A DNA stretch of 64,000 bases, from the NCBI GenBank assembly GCA_965153355.1, contig OZ231126.1, forward strand, positions 38,998,001 through 39,062,000. Reading direction: 5' to 3'. This DNA is from Flaccisagitta enflata (lineage: Eukaryota; Chaetognatha; Sagittoidea; Aphragmophora). The notes under the pieces were generated by a model. It was not told the DNA's origin. It was given only the letters and a program-made list of their open reading frames with translations, and made no database searches. A program made the translations under genes and the position numbers. Positions 21,174 through 32,657 of this stretch are shown here, in pieces (within the stretch, counting starts at the first letter, position 1; each line of letters opens with the position of its first letter).

Positions 21174-21430
21174 AAGAAAAAGCGTTTAATTCTCAGAGAG
21201 AGAGCAAGAGGTAGATAAACAGATAGACAGAGACCGAGCAAAATAGACTGACAGAGAGACATGAGGACAAATGTGGGCTTGTTTCTAAAGGAACATGACA
21301 ATTGTAATTAAAACGTGCCACTTGGGTGCTTCAAATAGCAAGAATTTGGAGTACTATTTCACCTTAGTTAGATGATGTGAAACAGAAAAAATCATGAAAT
21401 TTAATTTTTTTTCATAATTCCTCCATCTTT

Positions 21431-21586
21431 TGTTTGCAACTGTAAAAGAGGCTTTGTCCATCCATCCATCTGCGGTCTGTTGGTCCGTCGGTCCGTGATG
21501 GTCGAGTTGGAAAGTGTAAAAACGCGCATTTCCGCCCCTGCCCACCCCTCCGCAACTGGTTTTGGCCGTATATCCGTCCTTGTTTC
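21431..21586 (-). mobile_element. Family A element with decayed 3' hairpin
   Basis: The AAAGAGGCTTTGTCCATCC start keeps only one arm of the hairpin. The GTCC core, C-rich block and GGCCGTATATCCGTCC end are intact. Confidence 0.8.
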
Positions 21587-22095
21587 AAAATTCTTTCCTC
21601 TTTTCATCTTTTGTTTTTATTTTGACCCTAAACTTCTCACAGGAATCCTAGAATTCAACAAAATCTTGTATTGTTCTGTTACTAAAAAAAAATCTTAATC
21701 ATAGACTTAAAAATCAAAGTATAAACTACAACAAAGATAAACAATTCATAAAAAAAAAGGTAATGGTTTCATTTAAAGTATAATAGCATGTTGATTTTTT
21801 TTATTACATTTCACAAATGAGGTCCTGCAGATAACTTTGTTTCAAAATTCTTTCCTCTTTTCATCTTTTGTTTTTATTTTGACCCTAAACTTCTCACAGG
21901 AATCCTAGAATTCAACAAAATCTTGTATTGTTCTGTTACTAAAAAAAAATCTTAATCATAGACTTAAAAATCAAAGTATAAACTACAACAAAGATAAACA
22001 ATTCATAAAAAAAAAGGTAATGGTTTCATTTAAAGTATAATAGCATGTTGATTTTTTTTATTACATTTCACAAATGAGGTCCTGCAGATAACTTT
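21582..22095. repeat. Perfect 257-bp tandem duplication
   Basis: 21582-21838 and 21839-22095 appear identical by eye, including a run of nine A. The unit starts at the last bases of the preceding family A copy. Either a very recent duplication or an assembly artefact. Confidence 0.85.
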
Positions 22096-22346
22096 TTTTT
22101 AAAAACAAAAGATAAACAATTTTTAATGAAAATTATATTAGTGCCAAAATAAACCTCTTCTATTTTAGATAAGGACAGTGAAAGAAATTCCCAACTTTTG
22201 CTTTGTGAAGCACCCAAACATGCTGCTCGGTCGCTTGCATTCATTTGATGGAACCGCTGACTCCGCCACAACATCTACGACAGTATGAACGATGCCGCTG
22301 TGACACCAAACTTGAGTAAATTGAATTACAAACCACGTTGGAGTAG

Positions 22347-22555
22347 ACAATAAGGCCGGAAACGCGGCCAATAAGTAGTCGTTGGCGGTGGGCAGGGGCA
22401 GAATGGAACAGGGCGGGGACTGTAATGTTGCTCGGCAGGGGCATTAATGCTCAGAAATCACCATGTAAGTCTGTCTTGAGTCATCCAAATTTTCGCGTTA
22501 CCAACCTTCCTACATACCTACGGACACACCCTCCTATAGAGTCGCTTAGCCACTC
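22347..22555 (+). mobile_element. Family A element, GTCGCTT-hairpin subtype
   Basis: GGCCGGAAACGCGGCC hairpin, two G-rich blocks (GGTGGGCAGGGGCAG and CGGCAGGGGCATTAATG), CGCGTTACCAACC, and a degraded 3' end GAGTCGCTTAGCCACTC. Same subtype as 501-2872, 24038 and 57903. Confidence 0.75.
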
Positions 22556-22844
22556 TTGCATTCAACCAAAACTGCGTACATCTTTTTATTCACAGATGAT
22601 AACGCAGAATTGGGCATTTGCGTTTGTGAAGAAACGACGTGACAAAACCGGTTGCAACAATATGAAAGATCTCATCGCTTCTTTGAATTGCTTGTCGTTT
22701 TGAATTGATTCAAGATTCATTCCACGCAAAAAAAAAAATTTGTAATGTTTTTTTACTGAAAATTAATTCATGCCAAAATGGAAAGAGAGAGAGAGAGCAT
22801 GACGCAGTACATACGGAATACGACTGATAAGTTCTTATGAGTTC

Positions 22845-22903
22845 TTTTGAGTCGCGTGCACGCGACTCTATGACTAGTTATGTCCGTTGGTTGGTCGGCC
22901 TGT
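22845..22903 (-). mobile_element. Family A element, 3' end fragment
   Basis: Perfect terminal hairpin GTCGCGTGCACGCGAC at 22851-22866, then CTCTATGAC and a short GTCC/TTGG tract. The rest is absent. Confidence 0.75.
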
Positions 22904-22909
22904 CACTGT

Positions 22910-23141
22910 GCACGCTACTTTGGTAGCTGTCTAAAAGGGACTGTCCGTCCGTCGGTCTATCAGTCCGTGGGTCCATGAGTCCTGGTCGGTCCGTGATGAT
23001 CGAGTTGAAAAGTGTGAAAACGCTGCAGCTGCAGTTGTGTTTTTCTGTGTGTATTTTTGTGTGAGGGGTAAGGGAGGGTTGGATGACGATTGTTCGACCC
23101 TTCCCACCCGTCTGCAACGATATTGCGACCCCTTTTAATTT
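22910..23141 (-). mobile_element. Family A element, decayed GTGAC-end subtype
   Basis: GTCC/GTCG core, ATGATCGAGTTGAAAAGTG, C-rich block CCCTTCCCACCCGTC and GCAACGATATTGCGACCCC at the far end. The hairpin at the 22910 side is not recognisable. Confidence 0.65.
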
Positions 23142-23570
23142 TTTCATATGAGGTCTGTCTGTTCATTTCATCGGTCCGTCCAACCGTTACTTACAACGGC
23201 AGAGGCGGGGTTGTAATACGATAAAATAGCATGTGATAGGCATCTTATCAACTTAATAGGGCTGTACAAATAGGTGCAGTTACAGATGTTTGAGCACTAT
23301 GCAGGGGTAGTAATTCCTTAAAGATACCATTGAAAGTATCCGGACGAACTGACAAAACTGGATACTAGATACAACACTTTTTCACTCAGACTGCTCACCT
23401 CACGCTACTGACTTGATACAATTGCTTGCTCTGTAAACAGGCTCTCACACACTAGGGCGGCTACCTGGAGGGTCAAACGTGGTAAAATTTCAGAATGCCT
23501 CCGCCAACTAACCAAACACTCTAAGTCGTATTTAAAAACGAATTGAGGCAAGCGGAGATTGGTATCTGCA

Positions 23571-23660
23571 AAGAAAACCCGCACGGCAACACTATAGAGT
23601 TTCAATGGGTGTAAAATTGCTTTCATATACTTTACCATTGTATTGCCGTGCGGGTTTCTT
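23571..23660. repeat. Hairpin insertion within the left arm
   Basis: AAGAAAACCCGCACGGCAA at 23571-23589 and its complement TTGCCGTGCGGGTTTCTT at 23643-23660 enclose 53 nt. The right arm of the host element lacks this segment. Confidence 0.75.
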
Positions 23661-24037
23661 GATCGCAGTGGGCCTTAATTGGATATGAGTTCAAAAAAAT
23701 CCTCGATGGTAGTGACTTGTGTAAGTTGGTATAATTTTTAGTGGAGAATAAATGTTGACCTTTAAAAAAAAATTTCCTTTGAAATTTTTTGCAAAAATGA
23801 CTAAAACGTTTTTAAATTTTTCAAATATTTTATATAAAACTTTAGGATTCATGTATTTTGAATTTTTGATTCAAGATTCATTTTCCTGATAAAATTTCCA
23901 ATCGTTTGATAGGTCGCACTATACAGTTTTATCAATAAACAAGATTTTCAATTTCTATACCCTGGCCCGGATCAACCATGCGCGAGGCCCGAGGCTACTA
24001 ATGCCGCGAGGCCTCTGAAAAAGACAGCTACAATTTT

Positions 24038-24258
24038 AACAAGGCTTACATGGCCAATAAGTAGTCATTTGTGGGTAGGCAGGGGCAGTGAAGGTGGGCA
24101 GGGCAATATGTGAGTGAGCAGGGGCTGTATTGTGTCAGGGCAGGGGCATTAATGCTCAGGAATAGCTTTTCCAGCCAAATTCACGTCATCCTAAGTTTTG
24201 CATTACAGACAGACCAGCTAAAGACTCATTCTCTTATAGAGTTGCTCAGCAAGTGACC
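24038..24258 (+). mobile_element. Family A element inside the hAT element
   Basis: AACAAGGCTTACATGGCCAA start, three G-rich blocks (GGCAGGGGC type), GACAGACC and CTCTTATAGAG. The 3' hairpin GTTGCTCAGCAAGTGAC is imperfect. Confidence 0.75.
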
Positions 24259-24570
24259 AACAGGTCGCCAAAGGGCAATATGTGGTCAGCAATACCCGTT
24301 GCCCTGCCTTGAGTGATTGTGAATTAAAGTGAGGGGAAACAGGGCAGCGGCCCCGAAGGGGAAGAAGTCCTGTAGAACACAGGGGGACTTTTAAATCTGG
24401 CCTCAGACCTCAAATCTGGCCTCTCAGACCCCAAATCTGGCCTCTCAGACCTCAAATTTCACTTCTCAGGCCTCAAATCCAGCCTCTCAGGCCTCAAATC
24501 CAGCCTCTCAGGCCTCAAATCCAACCTCCTAAATCCAGCCTCTCAGGCCTCAAATCCAACCTCTAAAATC
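24259..24570. mobile_element. Family F element, left half only
   Basis: AACAGGTCGCCAAAGGGCAA, the GCAGCGGCCCCGAAGGGG arm and an array of GGCCTCAAATCCAGCCTCTCA units. The right arm is absent, so the copy is truncated. Confidence 0.75.
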
Positions 24571-25760
24571 AGTGACTATTTGAAACAATGACCAGGGAGG
24601 AAATCATATTTCTTTTGGTTTAAAAATGACATCTTAAAAAAGTTGATATCCCTTCTTCATCCATAGTAAAATAGTATTTTTTTAGATCCAAAAAAAATTA
24701 TGAAAAAAAAAAACCGTTTTTTTTTGCTCAACTTGAAATTACTTTTTCTTGCAATGAAGTTTTTGCATATTGATATTTAAATCAATGAACTTTCAATTTC
24801 AGGTCAACTAGGGATGTGGAAGTGGTCAATTTTCACGCTGCTTCCTCTGCTTCTGCTTCTGCTTCTGCTTCCACTGTAGTGGGAATACAAATAGCTATCC
24901 CCCCCACCAAAACAGAAGCGGTTAATCACTTCTACATCACTTATATCCACTACAGTCTGAAACCACTAAACTCATCAATTTTTTTTTAGTTTTTTTTTAA
25001 GATTCAAAAATACTACACGCCATTTTACTAATATTTGTAACTGCAAATCTTCCTCTTTGATTTCTTTCATCAGCTTTTGTTCATAAGCACTTCTTCTTTT
25101 TCTTTTTCTTTTTCTTTTTCAACCCTTTTTTTTCTTTTTTTTCTTTTTTTTTCTCCTCTCTTTTTCTCTTCCCTTTTCCCCTGAAAGCGCGAGGCCCCCT
25201 GAAGCGCGAGGCCTAAGGCTAAGCCTTTTTAGCCTATTGGTTAATCCAGGCCAGTCTATACCACCGTTACAAATAAAGAAACGGTGGCCTAAAACATGAA
25301 AATCTTATTTTTTCATGAAACTATAAAGTGTGACCTATCAAATGATTGGAAATTTTACCAGGAATATGAATCTTAAATCAGAGTTTTTAAATATCCATCA
25401 GATCTATATGTAAATATAAGGGAAAATTGATAATCTTTAATGAATTTTACAAAAAATTTCGAGGGAAATTTTTTTTTAAAGGTAAACATCAATTCTCCCT
25501 AATGAATTGTTCCTACTTATACATGTCACTACCATTGAGGATTTTTTTGAACTCATATCTAATTAAGGCCCACTGTGTGAGCAAATACCGACCTCTGCTT
25601 TTCTCTGCCGAAATGCTGCTTAGCATGTATGGTTAGATAGCGGAGGAATTCTAAATTCTGAGCCAAATTCACCCTTCAGGTAACCGCCCTTGCAAACACA
25701 CACGAGCTCGTGGGTGGGCTAAAAGTTATGTGTTCTCACCATAGACACGAATGATGAGAT

Positions 25761-25914
25761 AACAAGGCCGGATACACAGCAGAACAGTCGCGGACGGTTG
25801 GGCAGGAGCGGAAATGCAAAACAAAAACACTCGCAATTCAGAAATGTCACGGATGGATGGACTGATGGACCGACCGACACGGTAAGGTGTAGTCGCGTGT
25901 CCGCGACTAAAAAC
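25761..25914 (+). mobile_element. Family A element, complete
   Basis: AACAAGGCCGGATACACAGC start, GGTTGGGCAGGAGCGG block, short GATGGACC core, terminal hairpin GTCGCGTGTCCGCGAC (25892-25907). Confidence 0.87.
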
Positions 25915-25916
25915 AT

Positions 25917-26700
25917 AATTGTAGCAACATGTTGGCGTCACTAGAAACACACCCTGACCCTGTTTTTGCGGTGAAGACCCGCAGTTAGAATGCGCCTAAA
26001 ATATCAACAGCATTTTGATCAGGTATGGTTATATCTCAGTTGGATTTTAGGCTATTTGAGCGACTACAACTGCGCAAGCCCATTTGCTCAATCATAGCCT
26101 ATTGAATGAATTTCCCGTTCTATTTCAAACACCGACTTCTGTTTCTCTGTTACACTGCTCTTGGTGTCACTGCATGATGAGAAGCCCGCTCTGTACTATA
26201 CAATTCACGCATTTCCCTTGTATAAATGCCCAGTGTAAAAACTATGAACAGAATCCAAGGGTAGATCGCCTTTTCCAGGCAAACGAGGTTTTTTGATTCA
26301 AAGCGTCCAAATACCAAAAATCAAGGAATCGTGGAAGAGTGTTGCAGTTACAAAACAAAAAATTTAATGCAAAATCTATTCTAGTTTGTTAAATATTAAT
26401 AATTTATTATTTAATAATGATTTTCATAATATGATCAGATTTTTCCATATTTTTCAAGTATATTCAATTAGAAAATACTTCAAAATATTACCACTATATA
26501 TAATTTGTATAAAGTATCTATTTTTTATCAGGTTTTACATTGAATTGCCTTGTTATAACTTGATAAAAGCAATGAAAAGCCATTTTTTGCTCATTTTCTC
26601 ATCATGTCATAATTTGAATGTTTTAATCGGGATCTTAGCTTGCGATTACACATCGAGCAATTGTCTATAACTTCAATCATCTATACTTTGTTCGCATATT
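25917..26700. other. Unassigned AT-rich sequence
   Basis: No gene or element recognised. Strongly A/T-rich from 26340, with short open frames of no evident similarity. Confidence 0.35.
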
Positions 26701-26703
26701 CAT

Positions 26704-26765
26704 TCTTTCATTCATTCATTCATTCATTCATTCATTCATTCATTCATTCATTCATTCATTCATTC
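26704..26765. repeat. (ATTC)n microsatellite
   Basis: Fifteen or so pure ATTC units. GAAT/ATTC runs recur at 47871, 54294 and 57769. Confidence 0.95.
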
Positions 26766-26769
26766 AATT

Positions 26770-27600
26770 TAGTCATGAATGATAACTGTTCTTTTATCTG
26801 CTTATCCCGTCAATAGCAATCCTTAATTCTGAGCCAAATACTATCTAGAGCAAAAGTATGGCAACACCATAAAACTTTATTTATCTATTCAATAAATAAT
26901 TCATCATATAATTCCAAAATATGTTAATACTTGGCGTTCCTTCCCTAAGCATCAATGACCACCTTCATAGGCCTCAGCATGCATTTGTAAAGAGATTTTA
27001 AGTAAGTTGGAAAGATCTTCCTCTAAACTTTAAAAGTGACTCTTCTAAGCTTTACTACGCAACTAAAGTCGCATGTCTCTTGCTTTGTAGAGCTCTGCTT
27101 TGTTTGAGACAAGTGGGGGTTGAGATTTTGGCTGTTCCTCAGCCAACCACTAAAAAGTTTAACACACCATGTTTTGTGTGCTATTGCTTCTTTGTAACAG
27201 CTCAATGTGTTAGAGTGGCATCTTTCAATAATTAATTGCAATTTTTTTCACATTTTTTATATGGAGTATCTATCTTGTTTTGTCCGTCATTTCTAAATGC
27301 TTTGACCTATGTGAATGCGGTTTGCGTCATTGGATCAGAAATTTGATATACTTTCCGAAACTCATTTGTTTTTATTTGGATTTTTTATTCTAAGCAGAGA
27401 TATTGTTCAAAACATCTGTAGCCATACTTTTGCTCTAGATAGTAGAAGGCCGAGCGACCAACCAACTGACACATCAGTCTTATTCATGGAAGGGCAGGGG
27501 CGTGGATTGAACATATGCACATGTTGGATATCTGCACAGGACAAAAACAAAGACGGAAACATGACCAATACGGAATCACTTCGATACGGATTGTCGAATG
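26770..27600. other. Unassigned sequence
   Basis: No gene recognised. 27448-27500 has GGCAGGGGCG and GACCAACC words that suggest a decayed family A 5' part. Confidence 0.3.
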
Positions 27601-27609
27601 AATGCATTA

Positions 27610-27688
27610 CCTGACCGACAGACCGACCAACCAACTAAGCGACCGACGGACACAGCCAGTTATGAAGGTGCTTTGTCGCACCTAAAAA
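27610..27688 (+). mobile_element. Family A element, GGTGC-hairpin subtype, 3' part
   Basis: GACCGACC core, ACACAGCCAGTTATGAA and terminal hairpin GGTGCTTTGTCGCACC (27667-27682), then an A run. It is directly followed by another family A copy. Confidence 0.75.
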
Positions 27689-27927
27689 AACAAGTGATGC
27701 AGGGTAACAATATTATTGCGGACGGGTGGGCAGGGGCATCCGACCCCCAGCCTCACCCCAATCCCCAACTCCCAACCCCTCTCCAACACAAAAACACAAT
27801 AACAACTGCAGCATCAAAAATTTGCACTTTTTCAAATTGATGACCCCAGACGGACCAACAGACGGACGGAACATCAGACGGACAGACGGACAAAGCCTCT
27901 TATAGAGTTGTGTGTCCGCAACTAAGA
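27689..27927 (+). mobile_element. Family A element, GTGAC-end subtype
   Basis: AACAAGTGATGCAGGGTAAC start, CGGGTGGGCAGGGGCATCC block, C-rich tract, GACGGACC core, CTCTTATAGAG, terminal hairpin GTTGTGTGTCCGCAAC. Confidence 0.85.
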
Positions 27928-28244
27928 AATCAAGGTGCCATCAGTAGACGGATGGAGCAATAGACTGAGACATAAACCTTGCCGCATACAGATGACCCCC
28001 CCTCCAATGGATTTAAAAGGACCAGCAAATTTTATCTGTTATCTGTTTTAGCCAATATGGGACCAAAAATTAGTATCTGTTATAGGTGGAATTCCGTTTA
28101 AAGCAGGTCCGTTGGAGCGAGGTTCAACTGTTTTTCTTGTAAAGGGGCATGTCATCCTTTGAACAAAAGCATAATATTCAATGTTTTCTACAAACACATG
28201 GAAAAAAATCTTAAAAGATTATGGGTCCGCGATTGGGGTCAAGC

Positions 28245-28375
28245 GGCATTGTCAAACGGCATTGTTAAACGGCAATGTAAAACTGTGTTGTCAAACGGCT
28301 TTGTCAAATGGCTTTGTCAAATGGTGTTGTCTGTCCGTCCGTCTGACTGTCTGTCCGTCCGTCCGTCCGTTCGTT
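28245..28375. repeat. GGCTTTGTCAAAC 13-bp repeats joined to GTCC repeats
   Basis: Six degenerate units of CGGCATTGTCAAA type followed by GTCCGTCCGTCC. Probably a family A derivative with an amplified segment. Confidence 0.6.
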
Positions 28376-28418
28376 ACGCCTCTTCTACTCTAGTTGCCCG
28401 ATTGGGGTTGTTTCCTTC

Positions 28419-28608
28419 TTTTTAGTTGCGGACACGCAACTCTTTAAGAGGCTTTGTCCGTCCGCCGGACGGTTGGTCGGTCGGTCGGTCCGTGGACACG
28501 AGTCGAAAAGTGAGTAAATGAGCGTTTTAAAACATTTTTAGTTGCGGACAGTTGCATTTCCGCCCCTGCCCACCCGTCCGCAACTGATGGCCGTGTATCC
28601 AGCCTTGT
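28419..28608 (-). mobile_element. Family A element with an internal second 3' end
   Basis: Hairpin GTTGCGGACACGCAAC, CTCTTTAAGAGG, GTCC core, then a repeated TTTTTAGTTGCGGACAGTTGC near 28537, the C-rich block and GGCCGTGTATCCAGCC. The internal terminus suggests an insertion of, or exchange with, another copy. Confidence 0.82.
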
Positions 28609-28839
28609 TACATTTTGTTGTATTTTTCCCTATTTTATGACACGTGGTACAAAACTGTTATTAATTTGTTTTACTTTTCTTTTTTTATAAACTCTTTATT
28701 TTTAATTCTTTTTTGTTTTGTTTTTTTTATTCTGTTAGTTTTGGCTTCCTTCTTTTGTTTTTTACTTTCTCTTCTTTTTATTTTCTTTCTTTCTTTCCTT
28801 CTCTCTTTTTCAAATTTGTTTTTCTTGGAGTCTTGAGGC

Positions 28840-29790
28840 CCATTTCAAATATTTTATGCTGAAATCCCAGCCTTGAGGCCCAAATCCCAGCCTTATGGCC
28901 CATGGCCTTGGTTCAAAGCCCAAATCCAAGTCTCAAGGCCCAAATCCCAATCTCGAAGCCCTAATCTCAGCCTTAAAGACTAAATTTCAGCCTCAAGAAT
29001 AGAATTCAGCCCCAAAACCGAAAGGCCCAAATCCCAACTGCTAGAAGGTGAAACTTCGTCATATGTAAAAGCATAGGTCATTGGCCCCTCTGAGGGTGCT
29101 GCCCTTCTCCCTTCCCTAACTTTAATCACAACTTACTTGGGCAAGGCACAAGGCACTTGGATGACTCATTGTTTATCTCTTTATCTGCTTAATACTTCAA
29201 CTATGTTGTTTGGGCAACAGCCTCAAATATAACACAGGAGTGAAGCTTTATACATCTGTTTGTCTGTCAGTCCGTGACAACCCTCAAAAAACCTGTGGCC
29301 TCAATCCAGCTGGAGACCTGGAATCAACCCTCCAAGGCCTAAAAACATTCCATTTAGACCCTGAATCAACCCTCTTAGGCCTAAAATCAGTCTTCTTAGG
29401 CCTTATATCAGCTCTCTTTGGCCCTAAATCATCCCTCATTGACTTAAAATCAGCTCTTTTAGGTGTGCAACAATTCTCACCTTGCTGAAATCAGCCCTCC
29501 CTTACAGGCCTAAAATCAGCTTTCACCTGGCTGAAATCACCCCTCACTGGTCTTAAATCAATCTTTACAGGAGTTAAATCAGTCCTCATAAGCCTTAAAT
29601 CATCCCTTAGGGCTCAAGATTAGCCATTTTACGACTAATTGCCTAGTCTAGATCACTGTAGCCTAAAATAAGACCTCTAAGGCATGATCAGGACCTCTCA
29701 GCCCCCCCAAACTGGACATATGAAAATTCACCACTGTGTCCTACAGGACATCAGCCCTTCAGGGGTGCTGCCCTACTCAACCAACCTTAT
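28840..29790. mobile_element. Family F-related foldback with two minisatellite arrays
   Basis: 28840-29035 is an array of about 21-bp AGGCCCAAATCCCAGCCTTG units. 29285-29700 is an array of GGCCTAAAATCAGCCCTCTT units. TCCTACAGGACATCAGCCCT and TCAGGGGTGCTGCCC at 29740-29775 match the F right arm; ACACAGGAGTGAAGC at 29234 fits the left. Exact ends unclear. Confidence 0.6.
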
Positions 29791-29984
29791 CACCTCAACA
29801 CCTCATGCAAGGTAACAGAACATGTGAGATCCATGTTGCTCATATGAGGGGTCCCCCAGGACCCTTGGGGCCCAGGCACCTTTTTTCAAATGGCGGTGAC
29901 TACTCTTTAGCAAGACCTTGGATTTAATTGAGCTTACTGGCCCCTCAGAGCCTAAAAATATGCTCTTTAAGGCTTAAATCATGT

Positions 29985-30659
29985 CATTTTGACACATCTC
30001 ATTGAAAATTATAAATTTGCAAAAAAAATGAAAAAATGCAAAAACAAAAAACATCAGCCTCTGGCAAAATCCAGTATCTAGAGGCTCATTTCCTTGGAAA
30101 TGCAAAATTGCTCTTAGTTTTCCGTATTCATAATTTTTAAAATTCAAAATGTTTTTTTTCTAAAATCTTAGATTGCGACACAACTCAGAAAAAAACGAGT
30201 AAAAACGCAAGTTAAAATGGTCGCAGGTGAACGAAATTTGAACTGTAAGTGGATTACACATCTAGTTCACTTGTCTTAAAATCTTGTGGGGCTGCGCCAT
30301 CAGGAAGTGCGCCAATTCAAGGCCTATATCAAGTCTAGAGAGAAAAATCACAATTTTGTCATTTTGACACATCTCATTGAGAATTATGAATTTGCATAAA
30401 AAATGCAAAAATGCAAAAACGAAAAACATCAGCCTCTGGCAAAATCCAATGTCTAGAAGCTCATGTTTTTGAAAATGCAAAATTGCCCTTAGTTTTCCGT
30501 ATTCATAATTCTCAAAATTCAAAATGTTTTTTTCCAAAATCTTGGATTGCAACACATCTCAGCAAAAAAAGAGTAAAAATGCAGGTTAAAATAGTCGCAG
30601 GTGGATGAAATTTAAAATAAAATCTTGTGGGGCTGCGCCATCAGGAAGTACGCTAAATC
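29985..30659. repeat. Diverged tandem duplication, 375-bp unit
   Basis: CATTTTGACACATCTCATTG begins both units (29985 and 30360). Shared words continue to GGGGCTGCGCCATCAGGAAG. The second unit is about 75 bp shorter. No coding frame conserved. Confidence 0.8.
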
Positions 30660-31461
30660 AGGGCTGAACCATTTTTTTCCAAAATTTTCCATTTTTCATT
30701 ATATTTTGGCTATTTTTACATTTATTTTTATTTCGGCATCTAAGTTTTAAAAACAAGAGTGCCTCCGTGTCATAAAAACTTGGTCCCTTCATGTCAATTT
30801 CTTTAAATGTTTGTGTTGGCAACAACAGAAATCTGCCTACAAACAATGAAATTCATTGGTCCTTTCAAAGAACTCCTTTTACATCCGTTATTGCGGGTTT
30901 TTTTAACAAAGTTGGCAAAGCAAGACTGCCCAAGATATCACTGTTTCGTGCAGTCTTTCTTGTCTGTATTTTTATTTGGTGGAATTCAGAAAAAGAAGAT
31001 ACAGTTTGACAAATGAATTCGCTATAGATATAAACCGCAACTATTGCATAATTCAAATTATTGCATAATTCTAATCATTTATTGGGGAAAAAAGTCGAAG
31101 TCAGTCTTCGACTTTTTGACATACTCGTGAGAAATATGGTTTGCAGTTTTTATGAGAAAGTTGCGAAACTTATCTGGCTGATTGAGTTATCTGATAAAAT
31201 TGATAAAGTAAGGGTGCGTCTGCATTCACTATCTTATTTGGATGTTTTATTTGGATATCAATATCCTGATATTCTACATACACTTTTTTTTTATAAGAGA
31301 CAGCTTTTTTGAACTCAGCCTGGGTGTTCTTAAATTTTCGTCTGTTTTCAGCCTGAAATTCTCTTAAAGTGTTCTTAATTGGTTCGATGTTCATAAATGT
31401 CTAAATTGTATAAAAATAACTTATTCAGAGCAGTTGTATCTTAAATTTGATAATTGTTATA
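30660..31461. other. Unassigned AT-rich sequence with a half MITE
   Basis: 31208-31290 carries one arm of the GGGTGCGTCTGCATTCA MITE family (full copy at 56332). No gene recognised. Confidence 0.4.
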
Positions 31462-31826
31462 TTTTTAGATGCGTCCTCGCATCTCTATAAGAGTGTGTGT
31501 CCGTCCGTCCGTCCGTCCGTAGGTCCGTAGGTCCGTCACGCATTCTCTCAATATCAGCCTATACACTCAGAATCACTCCCAAACAGTCCCCAATCATTAT
31601 TAGATGCGTCCTCGCATCTCTATAAGAGGGTGTGTCTGTCCGTCTATCCATCCGTAGGTCTGTAGGTCCGTAGGTCCGTAGGTCCGTAGGTCCGTAGGTC
31701 CGTAGGTCCGTAGGTCCGTAGGTCCGTAGGTCCGTAGGTCCGTAGGTCCGTAGGTCCGTAGGTCCATCACGCATTCTCTCAATATCAGCCTATACACTCA
31801 GAATCACTCCCAAACAGTCCCCAATT
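31462..31826 (-). mobile_element. Two family A elements in tandem, GATGCG-hairpin subtype
   Basis: Both start TTAGATGCGTCCTCGCATC (perfect hairpins at 31468-31483 and 31603-31618) and end with the same CACGCATTCTCTCAATATCA segment. The second copy has about thirteen units of the 8-bp word GTCCGTAG where the first has two, a microsatellite expanding inside an element. Confidence 0.87.
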
Positions 31827-31829
31827 GTT

Positions 31830-32490
31830 TAGCTAGCTTACTTTTTTTTGTTGATAATGCCCCCATCCCTCCCACCTCCGCAATTCAATTTTTGGAATAT
31901 TATGATCTATGTATTTTTTCAACTTACCCTGCACATCCTTCATCAAGTTTTCTAAAAACTCAATGAAACAGAAAGTCGTCCAAGAAAGAAGGAGATTGTG
32001 TTTCACTTTCAAATTTCAAATTGCGAAAGTATTCATAACCAAAAATCTTAAAAACTAAGGAATTCACAAAAAATGAATGCTCATCTACTTTATGCAAATA
32101 GTATTTGAATATTGAAATTTTGCTTTAAGTCATGAATATCCTACTTTCTTAACATCTATTCATGTCATCTATTAGAGTAAACTACCTACTCAGTGACAGT
32201 GCAAAAAAACCTACCAGTAACAACGAGGGCGCATCTATTGTTTGTCTATCAAACTTGTTTTTAATATAATGCCTGATTTTATAGGCAAACTAAGAAAAGA
32301 AGTTATTTCTAAAAATAAACAACCTATATTTCTAAAAAAATTTGAATTAAATTCATCTTTTAGATAAGAAATTTGAATAAAATTGTTTTCAAAAATGGCC
32401 CAAGCTGAATCTCAGCCTGGGCATTCTCTTATTTTGTTCTTAAAATTTCGGCAAATCTCAGGCTCATGTATCTTATAAACTGGTCTCTTA
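31830..32490. other. Unassigned AT-rich sequence
   Basis: Nothing recognisable between the tandem family A pair and the next copy. Confidence 0.35.
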
Positions 32491-32498
32491 TAAAATAA

Positions 32499-32657
32499 AA
32501 CAAGGCCGTATACACGAGCCGAAGTCGCGTGCGGGTGGGCAGGAGCGGCGAAAAAGCTAAAAAAGCTAAGTGTGACCGACCAACCGACCGACAGACGGAC
32601 GGACGGACCGACAGACGGACAGAGTGGGTCATAGAGTCGCGTGCACGCGACTAAAAA
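32499..32657 (+). mobile_element. Family A element, complete
   Basis: AACAAGGCCGTATACACGAG start, GTGGGCAGGAGCGG, GACC/GACGG core, terminal hairpin GTCGCGTGCACGCGAC at 32636-32651. Close relative of the copy in the IR intron. Confidence 0.88.

Larger units (their letters stand above)
23962..25254. mobile_element. hAT-type element with 8-bp target duplication
   Basis: Ends CTGGCCCGGATCAACCA and TGGTTAATCCAGGCCAG are inverted. TCTATACC flanks both sides (23954-23961, 25255-25262). The interior holds a family A copy, half of a family F copy and CTTCTG repeats, so no transposase remains. Confidence 0.87.
23454..25690. mobile_element. Long inverted-repeat element hosting a hAT insertion
   Basis: Outer words AGGGCGGCTACCTGGAGGGT and their complement at 25675-25690. 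Inner arms match at CAGTGGGCCTTAATTGGATA (23671) with the complement near 25557-25577, and again around 23880-23935 with 25315-25380. The left arm also carries an extra hairpin (23571-23660). No transposase and no clean target duplication seen. Confidence 0.65.

Noticed and set aside
28840-29700. CRISPR-like regular arrays
   Set aside because: Units are contiguous 20-21-bp minisatellite copies without unique spacers, and the genome is eukaryotic.
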